DNA of 64,000 bases from Procambarus clarkii (GCF_040958095.1 NC_091219.1:25267702-25331701); one strand, 5' to 3'. Counted from the first letter of the stretch, positions 19,701-28,140 are shown. Notes: a model not told the origin generated them from the letters alone. Numbers and translations are program-made.

Positions 19701-22119
19701 GTGGGGCTCAGATTTTGTGTAATTTGTTGGAAACATTAAATTCCATGTTAGTATGTAGCATTGCATTGCATTGCTGATTTACATCTGGACGAGTTTTCAT
19801 GAAAATAACTCGTACAGCCAAGCTAAAAACTAAGATCTAAAAATAACAAAATAAGCTCACGCATTTTGATCTGGTTGCTTGCCAACGAGCCGTTCAATTA
19901 CATCTAACTTTGAAGATAGTCGGTTGCATGTCTGAACCAGTACAGACACTTTGGTCTCTAGAGAAGTAAGGCGAGTGTTCATACATGTTTTGATTTCTGT
20001 GACCTGAAATACAAGAAATGTTATTACTATGTGGGAAGTTTTGAAAGATACTGGTAAAAATGCAGTGCCAGACTGAAATACATTTGGACAATTTTCTTAC
20101 TGACCATTATGAAAAGAGGTCTTGTTTGGCAAAAAGTTTTAAAATGAAAGCTATTTCAGCCTGATGAAGTGGTTGAATAGATACATACACAACCTTCAAT
20201 ACCTGCAAAACATCTCTGAGGAAAGAAGAGAATAAGTCAGCGAACCCACCAAGCAAACTTCTGCAGGGAAACCAAATTGCCAAGCTGGAAGGATGAGGGA
20301 AACCCAGAAAAAGGACCTAAAACCCATTCGACAAGCCTGGGGGGGGGGGGGAGAAGACACCCTGCAATGTAAAATAATAGAGAATCTCCACCACATGAGA
20401 GCAAGTTCTGTGGTCCACTGCCCCCAGTGCCAAAGGCAACTGGAGCACCTAGGCAGGGTGCTACCAGACCCTACTACTTGAGGCAGGGCAGGGGCAAAAA
20501 GAGCATTGTTGTAGCCATGAAGAAGTGATTCCCATGAGAGATTAATTAAAAAATTGGGGCAGACTTTTCCAGCTGAGTGCTTGTGAATGATAGAACAGCA
20601 GCCACCAGCAACACTCAGTTACTCAGGGCGCCTGACAGCTGGGTGGACAGAGCTTCGGATTTGTAGTCCTGAGGTTACGGGTTCGATCCCAGGTGGAGGC
20701 GGAGACAAATGGACAAAATATTTCTTTCACCCTGAAGTCCCTGTTACCTAGCAGTAAAGTACCTGGGAGTTTGACAGTTGCTACGGGCTGCTTCCTGGGG
20801 CGTGTGTAACAAAAAGGAGGCCTGGTCGAGAACCGGGCCGTGGAGACGCTAAGCCCCAAAACCAAGATAACCTCAAGATTACTGTACAGTACTTAATAAG
20901 TTATCTAGTATATACTTAATGCTTTGCATATCGGTCTTTCCGTCCACCTTTCTTATTTTTTGTTATATTGTGATTTCTTTTTTAGTTTCTCTCCCTAAAG
21001 CTTCCGTATCTCTTACAACAATCTGCAATTTAAATTTTCCTCTTTTTGGTGCAGCTAGTTCTCATGTCCCTGTGTTCATTTTTTATTAACTTGGAAATCC
21101 TAAAACTTTTTTGGCAGTTTTTACTGCCTATCCTCAGTTCCTTTTTTTCCTCATAAATATTCATCCACTTTATTCTCCATACTGGTGCTGGGTTCATTGA
21201 TTTAGCATCTAATACATTAAAAGTAAAATAGCCCTTTGCCTTCTGTTTTATTAAAGCAGTCTGTGGCATAGTGGTAAGACACTCGCCTGGCATTCCGCGA
21301 GCGCTTTGTTCCTGGGTTCATATCCTGGCTGGAGAGGATTTACTGGGTGCAAATCCTTAAATGTAGCCTCTGTTCAACTCAATAGTAAAATGGGTACTTG
21401 GTTGTAAAAACGATTCTTCGCGGGGTCGTATTCCAGGGAACATAGGATTAAGGACTTGCCGCAAAATGCTATGCATACTAGTGGCTGTACAAGAATATAA
21501 GAACTCTTTGTATATATAAATAAATAAAAAAAAAAAATATTATTGCATACATTACATAATCAAGTTTAGTAAGAATGTACAAATTGCTTATTAAAATCTG
21601 TACAAACACAACCTATTGTACCTGTATACATATAAATAAATATTATTTTTTAATATATTTGAGAAGTTTTTCAAATTGTTGTGGCATATTATATGGCAAA
21701 CCTCACATCTAATATCTTTAGTTCTTTGACTTAAACCATACCTACAGACACTATATTTGATATTACTTGCTGTAGTTGCTATAGTACAGTACTTTAATAC
21801 ACTTATTTAACATAAGGCCCAGTTATTGTGGCATTACTGTATGTCTGTAATTTTTATCATATATTTTATTATTACCATTAATATTTGTTTTTTAAGTTAT
21901 AAGTTATAGACAAGTTAATCTTACATTATACTCAGTGTAGAGCTTGAAAGTACTACTGTATATTGCAATATGAAAACTAGGCAATGCTTATATAAGACAA
22001 TTTTTCCAACCTACCTCAGTCAGTAAATGATTCAAAAGGTCCATTTGTGTGACTCGGATGCGTTTCACCGGGGGAAGTGAGGTCGAGTCGTCGTAATCGT
22101 CCTCGCTCTCCTCCCCCAT
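10465..22119 (-). CDS. BANP: BANP orthologue (BEN-domain nuclear DNA-binding protein), 8 coding exons
   Basis: Coding exons, in transcript order: 22119-22015, 20003-19861, 18630-18457, 17328-17216, 16343-16162, 15084-14968, 12160-12038, 10713-10465. All junctions are GT/AG and all phases agree, giving 401 residues. Residues 1-35 are acidic and then carry a basic PVKRIRV, a likely nuclear signal. Residues 36-82 form a heptad-like coiled coil. Residues ~108-230 form the BEN region: IISLNSEEDFPHGSWLGDP, then ITAEKMALTLLDYLF, then KRQLDPLMIFGIRCHL and SKCRSAWKRR. These blocks match vertebrate BANP/SMAR1 closely as I recall it. Residues ~240-401 are acidic and Gln/Ser-rich, with a sumoylation-type LKTE. 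In vertebrates BANP binds unmethylated CGCG elements and nuclear-matrix DNA and regulates transcription. That role is inferred here from homology. The human protein is longer; this one lacks much of the linker between coiled coil and BEN and has a different tail. Confidence 0.92.
10714..12037 (-). other. BANP intron between exons at 12038 and 10713
   Basis: Holds the 426-bp palindrome described at 11119-11544 and a short (ATT)n run near 11463. Nothing else was recognised. The donor is TCG|GTAGAT, which is weaker than the others in the gene. Confidence 0.75.
11119..11544. repeat. 426-bp imperfect palindrome (foldback repeat)
   Basis: The outer ends ctttaattaaataggaatt and aattcctattgaattaaag mirror each other. 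The inner arms mirror through actcgtacgtac.., tgctctttattctctt and atgggtccctacaattgcac, to a centre near 11335. A single-arm relative lies at 22530-22660, so this looks like two inverted copies of one repeat joined head to head. Confidence 0.75.
12038..12160 (-). CDS. BANP: BANP coding exon (residues 279-319)
   Basis: The acceptor gatcttgtttag and the donor GTAGAT bound 41 codons in phase 0 at both ends. The encoded segment is Gln/Glu-rich: VITQSPTCELRILSATPEQI, then SQLQDTQEII and EEQILTQSS. Reading through the donor meets a stop after 15 more codons, which supports splicing here. Confidence 0.82.
13000..13490 (-). repeat. Reverse family-A SINE interrupted by a MITE
   Basis: Left of the insertion are gtacctatttactacttaac and tcccag. 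Right of it are gtacctatttactaagtgaa, then gaaaggaaacatgcccagcc and cccttgattgcaagtcga. Read in reverse complement these are the family-A body and tRNA-side blocks (taaatagg, tttcacc, gattcg-like). The left part also repeats ccaggtacctatttac, so a small duplication is present. Outer limits are approximate. Confidence 0.6.
13115..13372. mobile_element. 258-bp MITE with long terminal inverted repeats
   Basis: The left end GGGCCAGATTCACTAAGCAG is mirrored by the right end, whose reverse complement starts GGGCCAGATTCATGAAGCAG and continues to TGTACATCTTT. The flanks read CAG on both sides (13112-13114 and 13373-13375), giving a 3-bp target duplication as in PIF/Harbinger elements. A 5-bp CCAGG duplication with shorter ends is an alternative reading. 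There is no coding capacity. Confidence 0.78.
13702..14616 (+). mobile_element. Deleted Tigger/pogo-type DNA transposon, copy 2 (915 bp)
   Basis: The left end CAGTGGTACCTCGGAATGCG and the right end (reverse complement CAGGCATACCTCAGTTTAAG) sit between TA dinucleotides at 13700-13701 and 14617-14618. The layout matches copy 1 (1289-2297), with a shared leader (gactatccc.cctgaattct) and shared 3' region. The internal deletion is larger than in copy 1. The flanking R1 sequence gives an independent check on both boundaries. Confidence 0.88.
13983..14348 (+). pseudogene. Tigger/pogo transposase remnant, fused ends in one open frame
   Basis: From ATG at 13983 an uninterrupted 121-codon frame runs to the stop at 14346-14348. 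It begins MGLKKAIGKVQPKK, passes through the deletion joint near PFLIKKM, then carries the C-terminal part (CEVWEELQSFVEK, RCIDLLNDNVMSYY, LDKFLVK) and ends SPSKQ. The helix-turn-helix and catalytic core are gone. It could encode a small protein, but most likely it is passive remains. Confidence 0.75.
14968..15084 (-). CDS. BANP: BANP coding exon (residues 240-278)
   Basis: Acceptor ttccttgcag and donor GTGAGG bound 39 codons, phase 0 at both ends. The product starts QAPQIGHTSSVRKD and includes TEDISFDFDSLQNSNLDLSD, acidic and Ser-rich. A second AG three bases in (cagcag) would drop one Gln, a possible alternative acceptor. Confidence 0.83.
15085..16161 (-). other. BANP intron between exons at 16162 and 15084
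   Basis: No repeat or gene was recognised in this stretch. Confidence 0.7.
16162..16343 (-). CDS. BANP: BANP coding exon: C-terminal half of BEN domain (residues 179-239)
   Basis: Acceptor ttatctattgtacag and donor GTAAGT. The first two bases complete a Ser codon split with the previous exon. The segment RWNKRQLDPLMIFGIRCHL, then NISSKLWHKI and DSKCRSAWKRRIRG is the most conserved part of BANP and was the basis for the identification. It ends MVTQPRNSR in phase 0. Confidence 0.93.
16344..17215 (-). other. BANP intron between exons at 17216 and 16343
   Basis: Contains a (TATG)n tract at 16493-16516 and a diverged R1 repeat at about 16848-16930 (caccaagtcattatgggcta, gtagcacttggaaggta, gataaggatttggga). 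Confidence 0.7.
17216..17328 (-). CDS. BANP: BANP coding exon: central BEN domain (residues 141-179)
   Basis: Acceptor tattttcctcag and donor GTGAGT. One base completes a Gln codon from the previous exon and one base starts a Ser codon. The product NLLHINATCITAEKMALTLL, then DYLFTKEELATSNLSGR aligns with the BEN helices of vertebrate BANP (TAEKMALTLLDYLF is shared). Confidence 0.92.
17329..18456 (-). other. BANP intron between exons at 18457 and 17328
   Basis: No known repeat or exon was recognised. Confidence 0.7.
18457..18630 (-). CDS. BANP: BANP coding exon: start of BEN domain (residues 83-141)
   Basis: Acceptor atttcacttttcag and donor GTAAGT. It opens by completing an Ala codon, then SMEMAIEMSNAPILVQDTDA and IISLNSEEDFPHGSWLGDP, followed by TLRVRCPITP. 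The LNSEEDxPxGxWLGD block is diagnostic for BANP. Confidence 0.92.
18631..19860 (-). other. BANP intron between exons at 19861 and 18630
   Basis: Holds a plus-strand LINE remnant (18885-19620). The phases of the flanking exons match without an extra exon. Vertebrate BANP has a long linker at this point; a phase-neutral extra exon in 18660-18880 was looked for and not seen. Confidence 0.7.
18885..19620 (+). pseudogene. Non-LTR retrotransposon (LINE) remnant, internally deleted
   Basis: 18891 onward reads QDWFNRNYERTSEEKTRKW, the linker before the RT domain. 19080-19290 reads EVEKLLKELVRNKAVGPD then VSPWVLGECTAELSIPL, the first RT block of jockey/CR1-like elements. The sequence then jumps to ERLQTLNMTILEDRRKRGDM, then TYKILTGIDQIDKEEF and RGHRFKVRKQKC, which belong to the far C-terminus. 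The catalytic FADD region is deleted. A 15-bp hairpin sits at 19040-19081. Confidence 0.78.
19861..20003 (-). CDS. BANP: BANP coding exon: coiled coil (residues 36-83)
   Basis: Acceptor cttgtatttcag and donor GTGAGC. Encodes VTEIKTCMNTRLTSLETKVS, then VLVQTCNRLSSKLDVIERLV and GKQPDQN, leaving two bases of an Ala codon. The Leu/Val heptad spacing suggests a coiled coil for self-association, in the same place as in vertebrate BANP (RLDSIEAKLQALE-like). Confidence 0.9.
20626..20885 (+). repeat. tRNA-derived SINE, family A, near full length
   Basis: The tRNA-like head has an A-box-like gctgggtggac and a consensus B box ggttcgatccc (20680-20690). The body carries tttctttcaccctg, tgttacctagcagtaaagta and cctgggagtttgacag. 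The 3' end carries a forward M60 module (aggcctggtcgagaaccggg, gagacgctaagcccc). This copy gives the best view of the family in the window. Confidence 0.82.
21259..21538 (+). repeat. tRNA-derived SINE, family B, full length
   Basis: The head has A-box-like tggcatagtgg (21264-21274) and B-box-like ggttcatatcc (21315-21325). The middle has gtagcctctgttcaactc and acgattcttcgcgg. The tail atgcatactagtggctgtac then aagaatataa.. matches the 3' end of the LINE at 34768-36152 in reverse, and ends in an AAATA/A-rich run. The same family occurs on the minus strand at 28441-28719 and 25188-25378. Confidence 0.85.
22015..22119 (-). CDS. BANP: BANP first coding exon (residues 1-35)
   Basis: ATG at 22119-22117 opens MGEESEDDYDDSTSLPPVKR then IRVTQMDLLNHLLTE, followed by the donor GTAGGT in phase 0. 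The acidic run followed by KRIRV parallels the DEDEP..LKRQRLE stretch of vertebrate BANP. A 22-base 5' UTR part (22120-22141) follows an AG acceptor (ataattcacag) with a weak pyrimidine tract. The frame stays open upstream to that acceptor, so a further upstream coding exon cannot be excluded. Confidence 0.85.
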
Positions 22120-22176
22120 GATGCTCAGCTTTCTCTCCAGCCTGTGAATTATTGACATGTAGGCTATGTAGTCGAC

Positions 22177-22236
22177 GAGGAGGCATGGTCAACGACCGGG
22201 CCGCGGGGACACTAAGCCCCGAAAACACCTCAAGAT
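22177..22236 (+). repeat. M60 module, solo copy
   Basis: aggcatggtcaacgaccggg then ccgcggggacactaagcccc and gaaaacacctcaag. It lies about 36 bp upstream (in transcript sense) of the BANP first coding exon acceptor, with no SINE body attached. Confidence 0.7.
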
Positions 22237-22384
22237 ATGTATAGGACTAGAGATTCTATAATGTGGTAGTTTATGTGTAACTTCGTTAAGTGTCACCTTT
22301 ATATTGTTTATCATTCCTAAATTTCTTGAACATCTAACATGTGAATGCTTTTTATATTATATTTTATATTATAATTGTTATATA

Positions 22385-22484
<100 letters not shown>

Positions 22485-22529
22485 CTCTATAAACTGTAGC
22501 ATTGCAATAAAACAAAACATACGAAAAAA

Positions 22530-22660
22530 TAATAGGGGTGGTAGGAGAGGAAAAGAATAAAGTATTCAGTGAGAATCCACAAGATCTTCTCTGAATGCTC
22601 TTTGTTTTCTTCTTCGAGGATGTGGGTCCCTACACTTGCACCAGAGGTGGTACCCCTAAT
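22530..22660 (+). repeat. Single-arm copy of the 11119 palindrome repeat
   Basis: aggggtggtaggagagga, tgctctttgttttcttcttc and gtgggtccctacacttgcac, then agaggtggtacccc. These match one arm of 11119-11544. Confidence 0.7.
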
Positions 22661-22665
22661 ATTTT

Positions 22666-23140
22666 ATATTATATTTATTTATATAGAAGAAGGTACATTG
22701 GGTTTATTAGAGTACAGAGAATTGAAGTCTTACTTTCTTGTAAAGCCACTAGCACGTATAGCGTTTCGGGCAGATCCTTAATCTAACATATAATTTTAAG
22801 AAGGTAATTTCTAGTAAAATTAAAAAATGTTTACAGGTACATTGTAAGAAAGTATAAAAATACATTGGAAGAAGATATAAAAATGCATTGTAAGCAAGTA
22901 TAACAAAAAATTGCATAAGAAATTTGACAGGAAAAAAGTATTGTAAGTACATTAAAGTAAATTTAAGGGTTATCCACAGGTACATTTTAACATAATTTGA
23001 GGATTATTGCAAGATATAATGTAGCAGACTATGTGTATAACATGATATAAGATAACAGCAATGATTACAATGGTAAAGTTGTATGGCATAGGTACATATT
23101 TTTGGGAATTTGGGGAATTTAGAAAACCAATCTGCATTAA
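22666..23140 (-). repeat. LINE 3' UTR copy (L2/CR1-like), no ORF
   Basis: tttatttatatagaag.., cttgtaaagccactagcacg, agcgtttcgggcagatcctt and aatctaac..attttaag align in order with 34768-35240. A later block near 23050 (agataacagcaatgattac) matches 35175-35205. The copy stops before the coding region, so it is heavily 5'-truncated. Confidence 0.72.
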
Positions 23141-24239
23141 AATGTCAGTCAATGATTTGATTGTATTCTGAGGCAGCTACTAGTAGCTATTTCACATCTG
23201 GTGTTGATATTAGCTGGTTGCTTGCTGGTATGGGAAGTGGATGGAATTGTCAAGGAGAGTGTCAAGCCATTACGACTATATAACATTTGGAAGGAGTCAT
23301 GATAAGGATTTGGGATGGGACGGAGGGGAAAGGAATGATGCCCAACCACTCAGAACGCCGATCTGCATGAGAAGCGAGACCGTTCGCTCTATCAGTCCAT
23401 CCCAAGTGGTTGGGACTTGGGAATCAGATTGGATGTGCTTATCAAGTTAAATACTTTCCAGTTGGGTACAAGTGAAAGGATGAATAACCCAGTGGATTTT
23501 CTTTCATCTGTTGATGGGGAGGGGAGGGGGGTGTTGTACATTCTGCTGTGGTGGTATGTTCCTTTCACACGATAAACAAAGCTGCCCAAAAAACTCGCTT
23601 TTTGGGGGCAAATAAACCGAAAGTCAAGGACTTTGTTATTTAGCTTGAAAATAAGTAAGTAATTATCAAAAAAAGGCACCAAGTCAGGAAGGCTATGCAG
23701 CTCTTGTTGAAACTAAATAGAACATAGTTTCAGGTCCAATATATTAGGCTATCATAATAACCTAATATATATTCTAACCTAACTTGTACCTAAGGAGAAT
23801 CTAGACTATTTTATCACATCCACAAAATTTAGAACATGGCTAAATGGTAGGCCCATGGGCCAAAAAGTGACATCTCCGGCCTCGGCTAACTCGACCTATA
23901 GAAGACACGAGACCAATATAAAATATGGGGCAGATTTTCCATGAAATTTCAGATTTATTATATAAGCAACTGTCACTGAAGCTTAACTTTGACTTTTATA
24001 GTTAGCTAACCCCCCCAAAAAAAATATTTGCAGCACTAAATAGGCCTCATATATATATGAAAAAAATAGGTATATATATAAATGATTGACTGCAAATATG
24101 GCAATTTTATTACAAAATTAATGTAACCCATCTCATTATCTTTATTTAAGTAAGATAACAGGTACAACTGATGAGTGAATCATGACTATGAATGAATAAA
24201 ACAACTAAATAAAATAAATAAATAACTCATCCCACTACA
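23141..24239. other. Repeat fragments and unannotated sequence upstream of BANP
   Basis: 23258-23330 is an R1 copy (gccattacgactatataaca, gataaggatttgggatggga). 23655-23700 is the aagtaattatcaaaa repeat. 23460-23640 resembles a dispersed repeat but could not be classified. 23700-24239 shows nothing recognised. Confidence 0.5.
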
Positions 24240-24560
24240 TAATAATCTTGAGGCGTCTCAAGTCATCGATTTTCCCGCAGCCACAGCAAGCTTGCCCCAA
24301 TTGACCTCACCCGACAACATCCCACCTGAGATAGTGCGGTGCGAGCTAGCAGCAGGGGTCAGTGCCCCCCGGGAAGCTGGCTCGGGGGGTCAAAAATCCC
24401 ACCAAAGAGTCCCGGTCCCTCGAAATCTCGCCGGATCCCGTGAAGAGCGAGCCGGTCACCCCCCGCAACCAAGATGGCGGCGGCGGCGGGCGGCCCAGAC
24501 GGGCCGTCTGTGTTAATTTCGTCATGGCGGCTCCTGCGCCGCTCCTCGGGAGGCTTGGCC
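24240..24560. promoter_or_regulatory. CpG-rich candidate promoter of BANP, possibly bidirectional
   Basis: This is one of only a few blocks in the window that are both GC- and CpG-rich. It lies about 2.2 kb upstream of the BANP start codon. On the minus strand, ctatctcag|gtggga (donor at 24325) could end a noncoding first exon of BANP spliced to 22141. On the plus strand, CAAGATGGCGGC at 24470-24481 is a YY1-type motif in the orientation usual just downstream of a start site, which hints at a divergent transcript. No TATA box was identified. Confidence 0.5.
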
Positions 24561-24683
24561 TTTGCAGATGGTGGGATAAAGTGTTATTGCGTCTTGTTGT
24601 GTTACTTAGAAGGGTTGGGAGGAATGATTTATTTTGGGGGGGGGGAGGATATAAGGCGATCTTCTTTGATGCCTCGTTCATAG
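24474..24683 (+). CDS. Possible first coding exon of a divergent gene
   Basis: The ATG inside the YY1-type motif opens MAAAAGGPDGPSVLISSWRL then LRRSSGGLAFADGG. A GT at about 24570 could be a donor. A second ATG in another frame gives MAAPAPLLGRLGLCRWWDK. Both resemble the starts of organelle-targeted proteins, but no following exon could be found. Either may be a chance product of GC-rich DNA. Confidence 0.2.
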   Translation: MAAAAGGPDGPSVLISSWRLLRRSSGGLAFADGGIKCYCVLLCYLEGLGGMIYFGGGEDIRRSSLMPRS

Positions 24684-24832
24684 AAAATTTATTTTTGTGG
24701 GGTAGCTTAAGTATATATTTAGGTATTTCGCTTGTTGAAGTCATTTTCGTGAAAATATTATATAATAATTATGCGTGGATATTACAAGATATAACCAGAT
24801 TCGTATACTCAAGTTTTATATGAAAAGAAAGA

Positions 24833-25185
24833 CACCAATCGAGCCCCACGTAAAAAATACCAGATTAAGTTATTTGATAACATTTTTGGGTTGTATATAT
24901 TCGAACCCCAGTTGGAAACAGACCCAACTATAGGATGGGTTAACCCAAGTATCGCGCTTCCAAAAGGGTCGCCCAAGTTGGAAAAGACGAACGCTGAAAG
25001 AATATTGTTGAAAACATCTTGATAACTGATTAAACCAAAATTATTTATTAGTCAGAAGAAAGACAGAAACGTGATCTATATGTAAAACCTCTACCAGACA
25101 AATATTTTAAGTAAAACCGAAAATATTTGTAGTTGTATAAAAGTGGCAGTTTTCATCGCTCGTCAAACTCGAAAACCGCAGCATT

Positions 25186-25187
<2 letters not shown>
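24833..25187. other. Unannotated stretch
   Basis: No coding or repeat signal was recognised. Confidence 0.4.
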
Positions 25188-25261
<74 letters not shown>

Positions 25262-25378
25262 AGATATATACAAGAGTTGGTACATTCTTGTACAGCCACT
25301 AGTACGCGTAGCGTTTCGGGCAAGTCCTTAATCCTATGGTCCCTGGAATACGATCCCCTGCCGCGAAGAATCGTTTAA
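25188..25378 (-). repeat. Family-B SINE, 5'-truncated, with 73-base homopolymer tail
   Basis: A run of 73 T (25188-25260) is followed by gagatatatacaag, cagccactagtacgcgtagc and gtttcgggcaagtcc, then ctgccgcgaagaatcg. Read on the minus strand this is the family-B 3' half with a very long poly(A) tail. The tRNA head is missing. Confidence 0.85.
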
Positions 25379-25395
25379 GAACCATGGTTCATCTC

Positions 25396-26160
25396 AGAAC
25401 CATGCCTATTTCACGCAGATTCCTTAATAAACGTAAGAGTTTTATATGTCACAAGAAAGACAGATATATAAGCTTCGTTCTAAATACCTTACCATGGGCA
25501 TATTTAAATTTAAAGCGAAGATACGTGTACTTTTATAATAGCCGAGCTCCGACTCCGGACAGATCGATCGACGGAGCAACTCTCTCTCAGAACAATGCTT
25601 ATTTCACGTAAATTTGTAAATAAGCGTAAATTTTTTATATGCCTCAAGAAAGATAGGAATATAAGGCTCATTTTAAACACTTTATCATAGACATAATTAA
25701 AGTTCTAATGAAGATTCATGTATTTTAATAATCGCCGAGCTCCGACCCCCGCAAAGACTGAGCGACAGAGCAACTCTCTCAGAAGAATGTTTATTTTACG
25801 TAAATTCGTTAATAAACACAAATGTTTTACACGTCTTAAGAAAGATAGAAATATAAGCTTTATTTTAAATACATTACATTAGACATATTTAAAGCTCAAG
25901 TGAAGATATATATGTTTTTATAGTGGCGTTCAGTAGCTTTTCGGTCATGGAGTGCAGACGCCTACGCACTTGCCAATATGTTGTGTAATTAACAAAGATA
26001 CGCTAATAAAGCCTAAAATATTACATGCCTCCAGAAAGACAGAGCTATAATCGTTATTGTGAGTGCATCAAAGGAAATATATCATGTTGGAGACCAATGA
26101 TATAGCAATTTTAATTTAAGTTTCGAGTCCCGCCCGGTCGAGAGAGATGGGGCGACTCTC
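25396..26160. repeat. Four-unit tandem repeat, about 192 bp per unit
   Basis: Units start near 25396, 25589, 25781 and 25971. The first three share agaa..atg..tatttcacg, taataaacg.., caagaaagacag.atataag and gccgagctccgac..cc. The fourth is more diverged and its end is replaced. No function is evident. The unit length is close to a nucleosome repeat, which may be coincidence. Confidence 0.75.
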
Positions 26161-26168
26161 GCCCCATC
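26146..26168. repeat. Perfect 10-bp stem hairpin
   Basis: GATGGGGCGA, loop CTC, TCGCCCCATC. It lies just past the 192-bp tandem units. Confidence 0.9.
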
Positions 26169-26169
26169 T

Positions 26170-27100
26170 ATTGGAGATTCTGTCCACTAAAGACCCAAAG
26201 CTACTCAAACCTTCCTAGCATTACGTAAGCAATGAAGTAATATGGTATATTTACTCACTATAATGTGGATGCTGAATGCAGAAAATGAGAAAACATAATT
26301 TTACTCTGAAAAAATATCATTTCATAACAAAATAAGATGTAAATATGTAATATCAAAGGAAGTTGATGGTCCAAGCAACAATATCGTGGAGCGACTTATC
26401 CAAGATATATTGCTCTCTGGAAAGTGTTTGCTGGCATATCAACCTTCTGTACACAGTGATCCAGTCGTTGAACTTCTCTGCTCAAATTATCGCAAATTTA
26501 ATTTATGATGTTAACAAGTAGAATGCGTATTTTTAATCAAATCTAACATAACTAGCCAGAAAACGTTAAAGATTATTTAAAAATACATGGTTGGAAGTTA
26601 AATCAACTCCATAGAACAATATTTTTGTTATAGATACTAATCGTTATTTGTTGGTATGCGTTCGCTACTTAAACTATCATGTACTGTATTTATGTAAAAT
26701 CTCCCTGTTTCTTCGGACATGGAACACGGAACCTTACATGCTCTCTGATTTACTGTTTAATAGAGATTCACAAATAAGCTTATGATTGTATACGTTATCA
26801 AAAAGGCAGTGACAAAGTCAATTTTGCATTTTAATCACAGAGATTAGATCTTAGTGAGATAGGAAAGATATTCATATTTTAAAGAAGGATTTTTGAACCA
26901 TCGCTCTCCCTATCGATAGAAACTAATTTTTTTTTGTTATTATTAACAAGCTTAAGTATACACAGTAATGTGCTGCTACCCTATTCTATATGAAAGATTA
27001 CACAGTGTATATCAAAAACTAGCTATAAGTTCATTAAATATTCCCATCTTACAGGATGGTTAGTTATATATGGAATCAGGGGATAAAATACCAGCCTCAA
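26170..27100. other. Unannotated AT-rich stretch
   Basis: No open frame, repeat family or splice-flanked exon was recognised. Confidence 0.4.
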
Positions 27101-27109
27101 TAAAAAAAA

Positions 27110-27620
27110 AAATCAACTGTGACTAACAAGAACACCACTTACGGGCTATTCATGCCCGTGCTACCTTTTGGGTGGCTTAATCCTCATCAATCAATCACAA
27201 GAAACAAGGGATACATCTCCCGTCACGCAGGGTCCAGTCGCACCTCCACAGATCTCCAGTATCATCTATTGATACTGTTAATGGTTCAAGAGGACTACCA
27301 CTTACGGGCCTACCTCAAGGTAACAACCAGGTGAGAACATAAAATATAAGGCTGATCTATTAGCCTCCGTTAGCAAAATCCGGGTACAGCATAAGAATAT
27401 CTTCCAATATTCCTAAGTGTATGAAGTAATTACAGAGTTCAAAGTACCTTATACCATTTGGTCTGAAGCCACTTATAACAGGGCAATCACAGATATAGTG
27501 TTGGTGAGTATGTTCCAGCTCTTGTTCACATAGTTTACAATTGGAATATTCACCATTGGGGGCTATTCATTACCTGCAGCCACCTGCGATACATATCGAT
27601 ATCCTAGCCTAATTCTGGCA
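27110..27620 (-). pseudogene. LINE ORF2 C-terminus and 3' UTR remnant
   Basis: On the minus strand IARIRLGYRYVSQVAAG (about 27620-27570) is followed, after a frameshift, by a Cys/His knuckle NCKLCEQELEHTHQHYICDC and then PVISGFRPNGIRYFELCNYF and LEDILMLYPDFANGG, ending at a stop at 27362-27360. This is the end of a non-LTR element ORF2. Below it, 27356-27110 (cacgggcatgaatagcccgt, gtaagtggt) is probably its 3' UTR. The rest of the element is absent. Confidence 0.75.
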
Positions 27621-27639
27621 ATTACAATGTCACACTGTC

Positions 27640-28140
27640 ATTGTGACACTAGTGGAAGTTTTATACTGTCCGTTCATATAATTCTCGATTCTAAACATGT
27701 TTACTTAGTTTAGTTCATTAATTATGCACCCCATATATCATCTTGTGGGCGGTAGTGGAAAAGGTTACAGAGGCACATAAACATGTCATAGCTCTTTATA
27801 CTCTTGCTTTCTGGCTTTTGTGTGTCAATGACTGCTCTTCTGTCTTCCCTAATTTCCTAAAATATTGCGGCTTTGACAGAAGAGATTGGAATGCCCATAT
27901 CCCACTCAACTTCAGGCTTATCACATTCAGTTTTAGCTGCCTTGTTTGTGTCATCATGCTGGACAACACCTATATGAGAAGGTATCCATACAAATGAGAC
28001 TTTGAAACTCCTACTGTTTGCAATAATAATGTTGTTTATAATGGAAGTTACAACTACAACCTGTTTACAGGTTGTTTACATGACAGCGGAAGATTATCAT
28101 AGAAGAAAGGAGGGGGGGGGGGTAGAAATAGCCTAAGCTA
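27640..28140. other. Unannotated stretch
   Basis: No gene or repeat was recognised. Confidence 0.35.

Larger units (their letters stand above)
20004..22014 (-). other. BANP intron between exons at 22015 and 20003
   Basis: Holds a family-A SINE (20626-20885) and a family-B SINE (21259-21538). 20100-20620 includes a 13-G run at about 20340 and no recognised repeat or exon. 21540-22014 is AT-rich with nothing recognised. Confidence 0.7.

Noticed and set aside
20626-20700. tRNA genes at SINE heads (also 21259, 28650, 34236)
   Set aside because: A and B boxes are present but the arms do not fold into a proper cloverleaf, and the sequences continue into SINE bodies.
22016-22228. 70-codon minus-strand frame at the BANP first exon
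   Set aside because: It is in a different frame from the true exon and runs through the M60 repeat.
24426-24435. BANP self-binding site in its own promoter
   Set aside because: TCTCGCCGGA matches 8 of 10 bases of the CGCG element, but the CGCG core itself is broken.
24346-24744. 132-codon minus-strand frame over the CpG block
   Set aside because: It is low-complexity and Pro/Arg-rich, with no recognisable domain. GC-rich DNA often leaves frames open.
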